Source: Poriferisodalis sp965262965 (GTDB taxonomy: Bacteria > Actinomycetota > Acidimicrobiia > Acidimicrobiales > Poriferisodalaceae). From it: DNA of 64,000 bases. Both the position numbers and the translations under genes were made by a program. Every line of letters starts with the position of its first letter. Within the stretch, counting starts at the first letter, position 1. Positions 50,590 to 58,161 of the stretch are shown here, one piece after another. A model generated the notes under the pieces. That model was given only the letters and a program-made list of their open reading frames with translations. It was not told where the DNA came from and made no database searches. The stretch covers positions 1,116,001-1,180,000 of the forward strand of contig NZ_OZ253573.1 of the NCBI RefSeq assembly GCF_965262965.1, written 5' to 3'.

Positions 50590-52968
50590 GTGCCCAACGC
50601 ATCTGCGCAGGTTGCCCCATGCCTACGTGTCGCGCCCGGATTCCGTGATTCGGTTGCCAAGCTGACGAAGGACGAACAATTCCGCGTGTATGACGCAATG
50701 GCACGCTTCGCGGAGAATCCCGGATTGCCTGGACTCAATTTCGAAAAGTTGCACGTCAAGGGGCCAAGTGGCCCTCTGTCGTCGATTCGGGCGTCGGACA
50801 AGCTGCGCATCGTGCTCCTCCCCGACGGAAACGAGTGCCAATTTCTCCATGCCGGTCACCACGACGAGGCATACAAGAAGGCCAGGCTTCTGCAGGGCAG
50901 CACACCCCGATCGGAACAGGCGCCAGAGGAACCAGCTGATCAAGCCGAGACAGATGTCCCGCCGTCGACCGAGCGCCACGCCAAGCCGAACCCGTACGTC
51001 CAGGAGATCCAGGAGTCCCGCCCGACGCAGGACGAACCGCAACGACCGCTGCTGTGGATGTGGACTGCCGCTGATGTGCTCGACGTGTTCAAGGTGCGGG
51101 ACGGATTCGGCGGCCTTACTGCTGATCAGGCGGCGGCGCTGGTCCGCGCCACCGATGCCGACGGCGACGAGGTGCTGTTGCGCCATTGGCCAGGCGATGA
51201 CGACGCCGAGCTGCGGCGTTCGCTGCTCGAACTCTTGTTTGAACTGCACGAGATCCATCCCGACAGATGGCGCAGCGATCAACTGACCGCCGCCGAGCAA
51301 GCAGCCGTTAAGCAGTTCGCGCTGGACATCACCGAACGCGGCGCGGCCTCGGCGTTGTCGATCACGCTGAACGCCGACGAGGTGAAACGTCTCGCCGAAG
51401 CTCCTGTCGAAGACTGGATGATCTTCCTGCACCCGGCGCAGCAGGAGATCGTGGAACGCCATTTCAACGGGCCGGCTCGCGTGAGCGGCTCAGCCGGTAC
51501 TGGCAAGACCAGCGTCGCGCTGCACCGGGCAGCCTGGCTCGCCAAGCATCCGCCCGATGCGGAGATATTCGACGACGGCCCGCTTCCGATCCTGTTCACG
51601 ACCTTCATTCGAAGTCTGCCGCCCGTGCTTGAGAGCCTGTATTCGAGGCTGCCCACGGCCGTGGAGGGAACGGTCGAGTTCACGAACATCGACGAGCTTG
51701 CGAAGGGCTTATGCCAGGAGATCGACGAACATCTCGGTGGCCCTCAGGCGAACGTCAACAAAGCGCAGTGGAAGAGCACGTTCGCGCGGGCGAAACTCGA
51801 CGTGGTTCACCCCGGTTCGCCGCTGCACGCGCTAGGAGTCTCCGACGATTACCTCCGCGACGAGGTGACCAGGGTCATCATCGGTCGTGACATCGGAGAC
51901 TTGGAGACCTATCGCAAGGTCAGGCGCCACGGCCGCGAGGTTGCATTCCAACAACCCCTACGTCAACAGATGTGGGACCTCCATCTCGCATGGCGCGAAA
52001 TGATGGTGGAAAAGAGTCTCGAACACTTCGACGACCGCATCCGCCGGGCACGTGACTACGTGCGGTCGCTGCCGCAGCCGCGATACCGCGCCGTGCTTGT
52101 CGACGAGTCGCAGGACCTCACCCAAATCGGCCTTGAGCTGCTGTGCGCGTTGGTGGCCGAGCGCGTCCCGTCCGAGACCGGCGATGGGCACCGCTTGGTG
52201 CTCGGACAGAACTCACTGCTGATCGTCGGCGATGCAGCGCAGCGTGTCTATCCGGGAGGATTCGCGCTGAGCGATGCGGGCGTCGAAGTTCGAGGCCGCA
52301 GCGAATCGCTGAACTTCAACTACAGAAACACGCGTCAGATCATCGAAGCAGCCATGGCCTGCACCGGCACGCAAGAAATTGCCGATCTCAGCGAGCAGAC
52401 CGACGACGAGTCGGCGATGTCACCGCGGACGCGAAGACGCGCCGATGCACACAGGGAAACTCGCCGCAACGACGGTGTGCCGCCGCGCCTCGTGATCGTC
52501 GCGGATCAAGGAGAGGAGCGCCGATATGTGGTGAGCGAAGTCACTCAGCTCGCCTCATCGAACCCGGCGCTGGGTCTGGGTGACTTTGGCGTCTTCGCGG
52601 CCACGAACAAGCAAGTCGACGCCGCGATCTCGGCATTGAAGCAGGCAGGCCTGAGCTGTATCAACCTCAGAGACTTCGCCGGCAAGGCAACCGAAGAGGT
52701 CAGGGTGGGGACGTTCGATAGAGCGAAGGGGCTGGAATTCAAGGTCGTTTTTCTGCTCGGAGTGTCGCACGGTGCGTGGCCGTTCACGGCCTCCAGCAAG
52801 CTTCCGCCCTCCGAACGCGCCGATGCAGAGGCGCTTGCCACCACCAAGCTCTTTGTCGCTATGACCCGCGCCCGGGACGCGCTCTACGTCGTGTGCAGCG
52901 AGAAACCTCATCCGCTGATCGACGCTGGCCGCAGCCACTTCGAGACCATCCGCATCCCAGCCGCTTGA
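50590..52968 (+). CDS. RelE/ParE-like domain fused to UvrD-type superfamily I helicase
   Basis: A 792-residue two-part protein. Residues about 10-85 match the RelE/ParE fold: DSVAKLTKDEQFRVYDAMAR, then LNFEKLHVKG, SSIRASDKLRIVLLP, and LHAGHHDEAYKKA. After a Pro/Glu-rich linker (about 95-155) and a helical region, the helicase starts near residue 290: GSAGTGKTS (I), VLVDESQDLTQIG (II), LIVGDAAQRVYPGG (III), NFNYRNTRQI (IV), GTFDRAKGLEFKVVF (V) and VAMTRARDALYVV (VI). All helicase motifs look intact. It sits beside an IS30 end in an accessory island. A defence or toxin-like role is inference. A repair role is the alternative. Confidence 0.85.
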   Translation: MPNASAQVAPCLRVAPGFRDSVAKLTKDEQFRVYDAMARFAENPGLPGLNFEKLHVKGPSGPLSSIRASDKLRIVLLPDGNECQFLHAGHHDEAYKKARLLQGSTPRSEQAPEEPADQAETDVPPSTERHAKPNPYVQEIQESRPTQDEPQRPLLWMWTAADVLDVFKVRDGFGGLTADQAAALVRATDADGDEVLLRHWPGDDDAELRRSLLELLFELHEIHPDRWRSDQLTAAEQAAVKQFALDITERGAASALSITLNADEVKRLAEAPVEDWMIFLHPAQQEIVERHFNGPARVSGSAGTGKTSVALHRAAWLAKHPPDAEIFDDGPLPILFTTFIRSLPPVLESLYSRLPTAVEGTVEFTNIDELAKGLCQEIDEHLGGPQANVNKAQWKSTFARAKLDVVHPGSPLHALGVSDDYLRDEVTRVIIGRDIGDLETYRKVRRHGREVAFQQPLRQQMWDLHLAWREMMVEKSLEHFDDRIRRARDYVRSLPQPRYRAVLVDESQDLTQIGLELLCALVAERVPSETGDGHRLVLGQNSLLIVGDAAQRVYPGGFALSDAGVEVRGRSESLNFNYRNTRQIIEAAMACTGTQEIADLSEQTDDESAMSPRTRRRADAHRETRRNDGVPPRLVIVADQGEERRYVVSEVTQLASSNPALGLGDFGVFAATNKQVDAAISALKQAGLSCINLRDFAGKATEEVRVGTFDRAKGLEFKVVFLLGVSHGAWPFTASSKLPPSERADAEALATTKLFVAMTRARDALYVVCSEKPHPLIDAGRSHFETIRIPAA

Positions 52969-52975
52969 GATTCAG

Positions 52976-53119
52976 CGGTCAATCGCTCGGCACCTCCAGA
53001 GGCTGCGCGCCTCGATGGACGAGCACGCCGTCGCAAGCATCGTGATGCACACCGGGCGCGACGCCTTCGACCTCGCCGACCGCATCACGGCAGTGCCGAT
53101 CTCGGTCCTGTGGTCCTGA
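52976..53119 (+). pseudogene. C-terminal remnant of a DUF4143-type ATPase
   Basis: Right after the helicase stop, one frame reads SIARHLQRLRASMDEHAV, then IVMHTGRDAFDLADRITAVP and ISVLW before TGA. This is the conserved end of AAA ATPases with a DUF4143 C-terminal domain. The rest of the gene (about 350 residues) is gone, so this is a scar of a lost gene. No start codon with a ribosome site is visible. Confidence 0.6.
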
Positions 53120-53334
53120 CATCCCAAACTGCCGACGCTGACGATTTCACCGCGCTCCGGGAATCTGCCCAAGGCGGCCGCACCGCATACGCGTCGCGCG
53201 AGGGCGTGGCAAAACGGCTTGATCGGGATGCTCTTGGGGAACCATGATCGCAGAGCGTGCTCGATGCCGACCCATCAGTTCAGTCGGCTGGGAAATCGGG
53301 AGTAGGCGTGCTACAGACGTACTACGATATCAGT
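53120..53334. other. Intergenic stretch in the accessory island
   Basis: About 215 bases between the ATPase remnant and the toxin-antitoxin pair. A 45-codon open frame (GTG 53110 to 53247) is present but has no recognisable motif or ribosome site. The last 60 bases hold short inverted pairs (GTAG..CTAC) around the antitoxin -10 box that could be its own operator. Confidence 0.4.
53323..53328 (+). promoter_or_regulatory. -10-like box (TACGAT) for the toxin-antitoxin pair
   Basis: TACGAT ends 6 bases before ATG 53335, the same box and spacing as at the 259 antitoxin. Leaderless transcription of the operon is likely. Confidence 0.45.
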
Positions 53335-53568
53335 ATGAGCGGGACGACGACGATCCGCCTGAGCGACGAGGACCGGCGCCTGCTGGCCCAGTTGGTGCCC
53401 GAGTACGGCGACCAGTCGAGCGTCATCAGGCATGGCATCCGCAGGCTTGCCGAGGAACAGGCGCAGCGTGCAGCGCTCAGATCGCTGCTGCATGACTGGG
53501 AGGCCGAGTCAGGCCCTGTCGATGAAGACATGGTTGCCGAGATGCGGCAGCGCTACTTCAATCGGTGA
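53335..53568 (+). CDS. Ribbon-helix-helix antitoxin (VapB-like)
   Basis: A 77-residue protein with an N-terminal ribbon-helix-helix: a beta strand TTTIRLSDEDRRLLAQL, then a helix QSSVIRHGIRRLAEEQ. The acidic C-terminus (ESGPVDEDMVAEMRQRYF) probably wraps the toxin. The stop overlaps the toxin start as GTGA. It should dimerise on its own promoter. Confidence 0.85.
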   Translation: MSGTTTIRLSDEDRRLLAQLVPEYGDQSSVIRHGIRRLAEEQAQRAALRSLLHDWEAESGPVDEDMVAEMRQRYFNR

Positions 53569-53945
53569 TCCTCGACGCCGGTGTGCTCATCGCGATTGAT
53601 CGCGGCACTGAGACCGGCAAAGCCCTGCTAGCCAACGCTGATCGGCTCGCCGAGCCGCTCCACACGACCACTGCAGTCGCGGCGCAAGTGTGGCGCGACG
53701 GCAGTCGGCAAGCCCGCCTCGCACGGGCGCTCCGATCAATGACGCTGCATCCCTTCCTGCCGGGCGACGTTGCCATGGTGGGCGAGGCCCTTCGCAGATC
53801 GGACACCGCCGACGTGGTCGACGCGCATCTCTACGTCGTGGCGGAGCGAATCGGCCACGACATCCTGACTTCGGATGTCGACGACTTCGCGTCGCTTCGC
53901 ACAACAACAGCGCCGCGTTCACCACAGGTGCTGGCTTGGCAGTGA
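53565..53945 (+). CDS. PIN-domain toxin (VapC-like)
   Basis: A 126-residue PIN ribonuclease. The acidic residues sit in ILDAGVLIAIDRG (Asp4), a mid-protein TADVVDAHLYVVAE (Asp pair) and TSDVDDFASL near the end. The GTG start is coupled to the antitoxin stop by a 4-base overlap. It is the last gene of the accessory island, and the metabolic cluster begins 85 bases later. Confidence 0.88.
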   Translation: MILDAGVLIAIDRGTETGKALLANADRLAEPLHTTTAVAAQVWRDGSRQARLARALRSMTLHPFLPGDVAMVGEALRRSDTADVVDAHLYVVAERIGHDILTSDVDDFASLRTTTAPRSPQVLAWQ

Positions 53946-54018
53946 CCTAGCCTCACAAACTGATGCCGGGGTGCGGGCCGCGGTTGCTACCAGACGAGCG
54001 CTCCGGGGGCGGCGCATC

Positions 54019-54024
54019 TACGCT
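54019..54024 (+). promoter_or_regulatory. -10-like box (TACGCT) for the enoyl-CoA hydratase
   Basis: TACGCT ends 6 bases before ATG 54031. It probably starts the operon that runs to the TesB gene. Confidence 0.4.
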
Positions 54025-54030
54025 CGCCGC

Positions 54031-54849
54031 ATGGATGAGAGCACCCTTGACAAATTCGGCCAGTACGGGGATATCTCGGTCAAGCTAAGCGACGACCACG
54101 TAGCGATCGTGGAGATCCAGCGACCGCCGCACAACTTCTTCGACCTCGAGCTGATCGACGGTCTTGTCGCCGCGTTCGGCGATCTAGACGAGGAGGATGG
54201 CTGCCGGGCCAGCGTGCTGTGCTCTGAGGGGAAGAACTTCTGTGCGGGCGCCCAATTTGGCTCCGACGGCCACCGGGGCGGTGAGATCACGGCCACGAAC
54301 GCCGACGGCAGCCCGCGCCATCTCTACGACGCCGCCTTTGATCTGTTCTCCAAGCACAAGCCAGTGGTCGGCGCCATCCAGGGCGCAGCGGTGGGCGGCG
54401 GCCTCGGCGTGGCCTGCTTCCCGGACTTCCGCATCGCCGCCCCCGAGGCTCGCTTCACTGCCAACTTTGCCCGATTGGGCTTTCATCACGGTTTCGGTCT
54501 CACGGTCACGCTGCCCTTGCTGGTCGGCAACCAGCAGGCGCTGGAGCTGCTCTACACCGGTCGGCGTGTGAAGGGCGACGAAGCCGTCGAGATCGGGTTG
54601 GCCGACAAGCTCGTACCGCTCGACGAGTTGCGCCAGGCCACCTACGACTTCGCATGCGAGATCGCCGGTTCGGCGCCGCTGGCCGTCGAGTCCATCCGCA
54701 ACACGATGCGCGGTCACCTGGCGGACGCCATCAAGGCTGCAACCGACAACGAGAAGGCCGAGCAGGACCGCCTGCGCACCACCAACGACTGGCGCGAGGG
54801 CGTCAGCGCCATGAACGAACGCCGCACGCCAAACTTCACCCGCAGCTGA
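54031..54849 (+). CDS. Enoyl-CoA hydratase/isomerase family protein
   Basis: A 272-residue crotonase. The oxyanion-hole strands are ASVLCSEGKNFCAGAQFGS and VVGAIQGAAVGGGLGVACF, with the helix FTANFARLGFHHGFGLTV. The usual catalytic Glu positions are not both clear, so hydratase or isomerase action is uncertain. The stop overlaps the next ATG as TGATG. It belongs with acyl-CoA dehydrogenase and TesB genes. Confidence 0.9.
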   Translation: MDESTLDKFGQYGDISVKLSDDHVAIVEIQRPPHNFFDLELIDGLVAAFGDLDEEDGCRASVLCSEGKNFCAGAQFGSDGHRGGEITATNADGSPRHLYDAAFDLFSKHKPVVGAIQGAAVGGGLGVACFPDFRIAAPEARFTANFARLGFHHGFGLTVTLPLLVGNQQALELLYTGRRVKGDEAVEIGLADKLVPLDELRQATYDFACEIAGSAPLAVESIRNTMRGHLADAIKAATDNEKAEQDRLRTTNDWREGVSAMNERRTPNFTRS

Positions 54850-55772
54850 TGGCGGAGCCCTCGTCGGAAGCGGCGGCCGGCCTCGCTGCCGACGACATTC
54901 GAACGGCCCTCGACAGCCTGCTCGAACGCCGCACCGACCAGACTCGGCTGACCTCGATGGGAGCAGGCAGCGACGACCTCGCCAACGTGGCCCTGAGCGC
55001 CGAGCGGGACGGCGATGTGTGGCGCTTGGGCGGCCAGAAAACGTGGACCAGCCGCGCGATGTGGGCGGAGTGGGGAATCTGCCTGGCTCGCACCGACCCC
55101 GCACAGCCCAAGCACAAAGGACTCACGATGTTCGTCGTCGCGATGGGCACGCCTGATGTGGAGGTGCGTCCGCTGCGGCAGATGAACAACGACGCCCACT
55201 TCAGCGAAGTGTTCGTGGACGGCGCGGTCGTGGGTGACGAGTGGCGCGTCGGCGACGTGGGCGAGGGTTGGCGGGTTGCCATGACGATCCTCTCTCACGA
55301 GCGGGCCGGGGCCGGCAGCAGGGGCGGCGGTGATGGCGCGAAGCGGGGAGCCCGTGTCCCGCCATGGATCGCCGATTTGGTCGAACTCGAAGCCCTGGGC
55401 GGCGACGTCCGGCGAGCCGAGGCGATGTCGGTGTACGCCGCAGACATGGCGTCACGCTGGACGGCGCAGCGGGCGGCCGACGAGGCCCGTTCGGGTGGCA
55501 GTCCAGGGCCGGCCGGCAGCGGTGCGAAGCTCAGGACAGTGTGGTCGTACAAACGGCGTGCCTATCTGGCAAATCGCGCCGCCGACGCTACGGGCATGCT
55601 CGAGGACGGCCACGGCTACATCGAGACAGTGACGGCACCGTCGATGTCGATCCGGGGCGGTACCGACGAGATCCAGCGCAACATCTTGGGCGAGCGGGTG
55701 CTCGGCCTCCCCGGCGAACCCCGCCTCGACCGCGATGTGCCTTGGCGCGATTCCCGAAAGGGAATGCTGTAG
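54849..55772 (+). CDS. Acyl-CoA dehydrogenase lacking most of the N-terminal domain
   Basis: At 307 residues it is about 85-90 shorter than the family. The FAD-site motif, normally SEPGAGSD near residue 125, appears as TSMGAGSD at 35-42, preceded by a short helix (DDIRTALDSLLERR). The middle and C-terminal domains look sound: GQKTWTSRAMWAEWG, FVDGAVVGDEWRVGD, and RGGTDEIQRNILGERVLGLP. The N-terminal alpha domain that closes over substrate has been lost, perhaps by an internal deletion. It may be inactive or may pair with another subunit. Confidence 0.85.
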   Translation: MAEPSSEAAAGLAADDIRTALDSLLERRTDQTRLTSMGAGSDDLANVALSAERDGDVWRLGGQKTWTSRAMWAEWGICLARTDPAQPKHKGLTMFVVAMGTPDVEVRPLRQMNNDAHFSEVFVDGAVVGDEWRVGDVGEGWRVAMTILSHERAGAGSRGGGDGAKRGARVPPWIADLVELEALGGDVRRAEAMSVYAADMASRWTAQRAADEARSGGSPGPAGSGAKLRTVWSYKRRAYLANRAADATGMLEDGHGYIETVTAPSMSIRGGTDEIQRNILGERVLGLPGEPRLDRDVPWRDSRKGML

Positions 55773-55784
55773 ACACGCTCTTGC

Positions 55785-56603
55785 ATGAGCAAAGTCCCCA
55801 CCACCTACAGCGAGGTGATGTTCCTCGAGGAACACGGCCCGGACACCTACGTCGGAGTGAGCCCCGAGTACTCGTGGGGTCGCATCTATGGCGGCCAGGT
55901 CATTGCTCAAGGCTTGTGGGCGGCATTCCAAACGGTGGACGAGGCGTTCGTGCCGCATTCGGTCCACGCGTACTTCATTCGCGGCGGCACGCTCGACGAG
56001 CCTGTTCGCTACGAGGTCGACCGGCTGCGCAACGGGCGGTCGTTTTGCACACGTGCCGTCGTCGCCCGGCAAAGCGGTGGCGCAATCCTGAATCTGTCGT
56101 GCTCATTTCACGTTGCCGAGCAGGATGCCCAAGTGCAAACGGCACGCATCCCGCTGGCCCCCGACCCGGACGACTGCCGCAACGTCGACGAGGAACGGTG
56201 GCCCTGGATCATGGAGCGCCGACCGCTGGTCAGCTATCCCGGGGCCGGCCAGTCGATGGGCTGGGTACGCATCGTCGACCCGATCGACGACGATCCCCGC
56301 CTGCACATCTGCGGACTGGCGTTCACGTCCGACGCGATTCAGTTCAACGCCGCTCGATCGCTGCATCCCCTGCAGGTGACCCGCGAGCGGTACCAGGAGA
56401 CGTTCATGGGTGCATCGCTGGACCACGCCATGTGGTTCCACCGTCCCATGCGGGCCGACGAATGGCATCTGTACCAATTCGACTGTCACGGCCTCACGGG
56501 CGCCCGCGGGATGACCGTGGGCAACCTGTTCGCACCTGACGGTAGCCACGTCGCGACGATCGCCCAAGAACTCTTGCTGCGCGAGCGGCGGCCTCAATCC
56601 TGA
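55785..56603 (+). CDS. tesB: Acyl-CoA thioesterase II (TesB-like)
   Basis: A 272-residue double-hot-dog thioesterase that frees fatty acids from CoA. Family marks are VSPEYSWGRIYGGQVIAQGL, HSVHAYFIRGGTLDEP, VVARQSGGAILNLSCSFH, and in the second half SLDHAMWFHRPMRADEWHLY with the catalytic region. It follows the shortened dehydrogenase by 12 bases and probably ends the operon. Confidence 0.92.
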   Translation: MSKVPTTYSEVMFLEEHGPDTYVGVSPEYSWGRIYGGQVIAQGLWAAFQTVDEAFVPHSVHAYFIRGGTLDEPVRYEVDRLRNGRSFCTRAVVARQSGGAILNLSCSFHVAEQDAQVQTARIPLAPDPDDCRNVDEERWPWIMERRPLVSYPGAGQSMGWVRIVDPIDDDPRLHICGLAFTSDAIQFNAARSLHPLQVTRERYQETFMGASLDHAMWFHRPMRADEWHLYQFDCHGLTGARGMTVGNLFAPDGSHVATIAQELLLRERRPQS

Positions 56604-56711
56604 AGCGCGGCCGTCAGCGCAGCCGCACCGACTGCTCGTCCCAACCGCTTCACGTCCCCACTAGCGCTCTGGCGCAACCGGCAAATCAGTACAGGGAGCT
56701 GGTGCGCACCG

Positions 56712-57155
56712 TCAGGCGCAGCAAGCTTCTTCGCTGTGGCCGTCCCGCCTCATGCCGTCGCCGCGGCGCGACAGCACGACGTTCTGCATCACCTCGGCGT
56801 CGCCCTGCTTCACATACCACTCCCACTCGATGCCGTGCGGATCGGTTGTCCACGTCTCCACTTTCTCCGCGTAGCAGCACATGGTCTCGTCGATGGTCGA
56901 AGTGGTGATGCCGGCGTCGCTCATGCGTGCATGGGCTTGCTCCACCTCGCGGGCCGACTCAGTCTCCACTCCCAGGTGATTGATGGAGCCGCCATCGCCC
57001 GGCGACTCGAACAGCACCAGCTTCAGCGGCGGCTCGTCGATGGCGAAGTTGGCGTAACCCTCACGCCGCTTGGCAGGTTCTGCGCCGAACAACCGCGAAT
57101 AGAAGTCGACGGCCTTATCGATGTCGTCCACGTTGAGCGCTAGCTGCAACCTCAT
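56712..57155 (-). CDS. VOC family protein, ArsI/CadI-like
   Basis: A 147-residue glyoxalase-fold protein. The vicinal cysteines of the organoarsenical C-As lyase ArsI and of cadmium-induced CadI are present as MCCYAEKVETW, followed by TDPHGIEWEWYV. The metal-binding His is in INHLGVETES. A second Cys pair closes the protein (EEACCA). TAGAGT lies 6 bases before the ATG. No arsR, arsM or other ars gene is adjacent, so the true substrate is open. Confidence 0.85.
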   Translation of the reverse strand: MRLQLALNVDDIDKAVDFYSRLFGAEPAKRREGYANFAIDEPPLKLVLFESPGDGGSINHLGVETESAREVEQAHARMSDAGITTSTIDETMCCYAEKVETWTTDPHGIEWEWYVKQGDAEVMQNVVLSRRGDGMRRDGHSEEACCA

Positions 57156-57161
57156 GAGTTC

Positions 57162-57167
57162 ACTCTA
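57162..57167 (-). promoter_or_regulatory. -10-like box (TAGAGT) for the VOC protein
   Basis: TAGAGT on the minus strand ends 6 bases before the ATG at 57155, fitting the leaderless pattern. Confidence 0.4.
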
Positions 57168-57242
57168 CGGCGAGCGCCATGGGCTGGGAAGGACGACCTC
57201 GGACATCTGAACTCACGGGCTGCTCATGATCTGAGCGCACCA

Positions 57243-57359
57243 GCGGATAGGCACAAACGTCATCGCTGTGGAGGCGGCAGGGAACTCTGCGAGGTTGGAA
57301 CCTGCAGGATTCCCGGAGCAGAGGGCCCTGCCGCCTCCACAGCGGGCTCACCTATCCGC
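57243..57359. repeat. Large nested palindrome
   Basis: An inner arm CTGTGGAGGCGGCAGGG (57266-57282) pairs perfectly with 57326-57342. A two-base mismatch and a further CTCTGC/GCAGAG pairing (57285-57290 with 57318-57323) extend it. A separate outer pair, GCGGATAGG (57243-57251) with CCTATCCGC (57351-57359), encloses the whole. It lies between divergent genes and would fold as a strong RNA or DNA cruciform. It could be a mobile palindromic element, a structured RNA or a terminator. Confidence 0.85.
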
Positions 57360-57367
57360 GCAGCCTC

Positions 57368-57373
57368 TAAGGT
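57368..57373 (+). promoter_or_regulatory. -10-like box (TAAGGT) for the hydratase gene
   Basis: TAAGGT ends 8 bases before GTG 57382. It also looks like a weak ribosome site (AAGG), so either reading is possible. The big palindrome ends 8 bases upstream. Confidence 0.35.
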
Positions 57374-57381
57374 GCGCCGCT

Positions 57382-58161
57382 GTGACTCCGCCACGACAGC
57401 TCAGCGCCGCCCAGCTCAGCGCGGCAGACGCGCTCTCGGACTACTACGCGAACGGCGGTGACCCGCCCACTGCGGCGTTCGCCGACTTGGGCTTCGAGGA
57501 CGGGCTCGCCATCCAGTGCGAGATGCAGCGCCGAGCCCTCGCGAACGGTGCTTCCCATACAGGCTGGAAGGTGGGGCTCACCTCAGATCGGGCGCGTACG
57601 GCGGTCGGCATCGACGACCGGCCGTTCGGGCACGTCAACCGTGTGCTCAGCTCTCCCGCAGCACTCCCCTCAGCAGACATCAACAAGGTGAGCATCGAGC
57701 CCGAGATGTGCTTCGTGATCGGCGAACTCATCGCCGGTGACGATGTCGATCCGGCTTCGGTACCAGCCCGAATCTCGGGGGTGTGCGCTGGCTACGAAGT
57801 GAACGAGGCGCGGATCGGCGTCGAGGGGAGCCTCGCCATGTTGGTCGCCGACAGCCTGACGAACTGGGCCATCGTGCGAGGCTCCGGCGTTGCCACCCCA
57901 CCCGCTGAAGATCTCGACCGCTGCGTGGTGACAGTCTCGTGCGACGGCGAAGAGCGCTTCAGCTGCATCGCCGCCGATGAGGTCGACAACCCCTACCTGT
58001 CCATCGCCCGGCTTGCCGCCACGCTGCACCGTTACGGTCTGGCACTCGAGCCAGACCAGTGCGTCATCACTGGTTCCTATGCCCGATTCCGGGCTGAGCC
58101 GGGCCAACACTGGACCACCACATACAGCGGCATCGGAAGCGTGGAGGCCGTCATCTCATGA
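57382..58161 (+). CDS. 2-keto-4-pentenoate hydratase-like protein
   Basis: A 259-residue member of the MhpD/fumarylacetoacetate-hydrolase-like hydratases that work after meta-cleavage of aromatics. It shows AIQCEMQRRAL, HTGWKVGLTSDRARTAVGID, EPEMCFVIGELI with the metal-binding Glu residues, and a late VITGSYARFRAEPGQ. GTG 57382 is chosen over the frame start at 57268, which lies in the palindrome. Its stop overlaps the next gene as ATGA. Confidence 0.87.
   Translation: MTPPRQLSAAQLSAADALSDYYANGGDPPTAAFADLGFEDGLAIQCEMQRRALANGASHTGWKVGLTSDRARTAVGIDDRPFGHVNRVLSSPAALPSADINKVSIEPEMCFVIGELIAGDDVDPASVPARISGVCAGYEVNEARIGVEGSLAMLVADSLTNWAIVRGSGVATPPAEDLDRCVVTVSCDGEERFSCIAADEVDNPYLSIARLAATLHRYGLALEPDQCVITGSYARFRAEPGQHWTTTYSGIGSVEAVIS

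Noticed and set aside
53110..53247. 45-codon open frame between the ATPase remnant and the toxin-antitoxin pair.
   Set aside because: No ribosome site, no TANNNT box and no recognisable motif. It overlaps the remnant's stop and is probably chance in GC-rich DNA.
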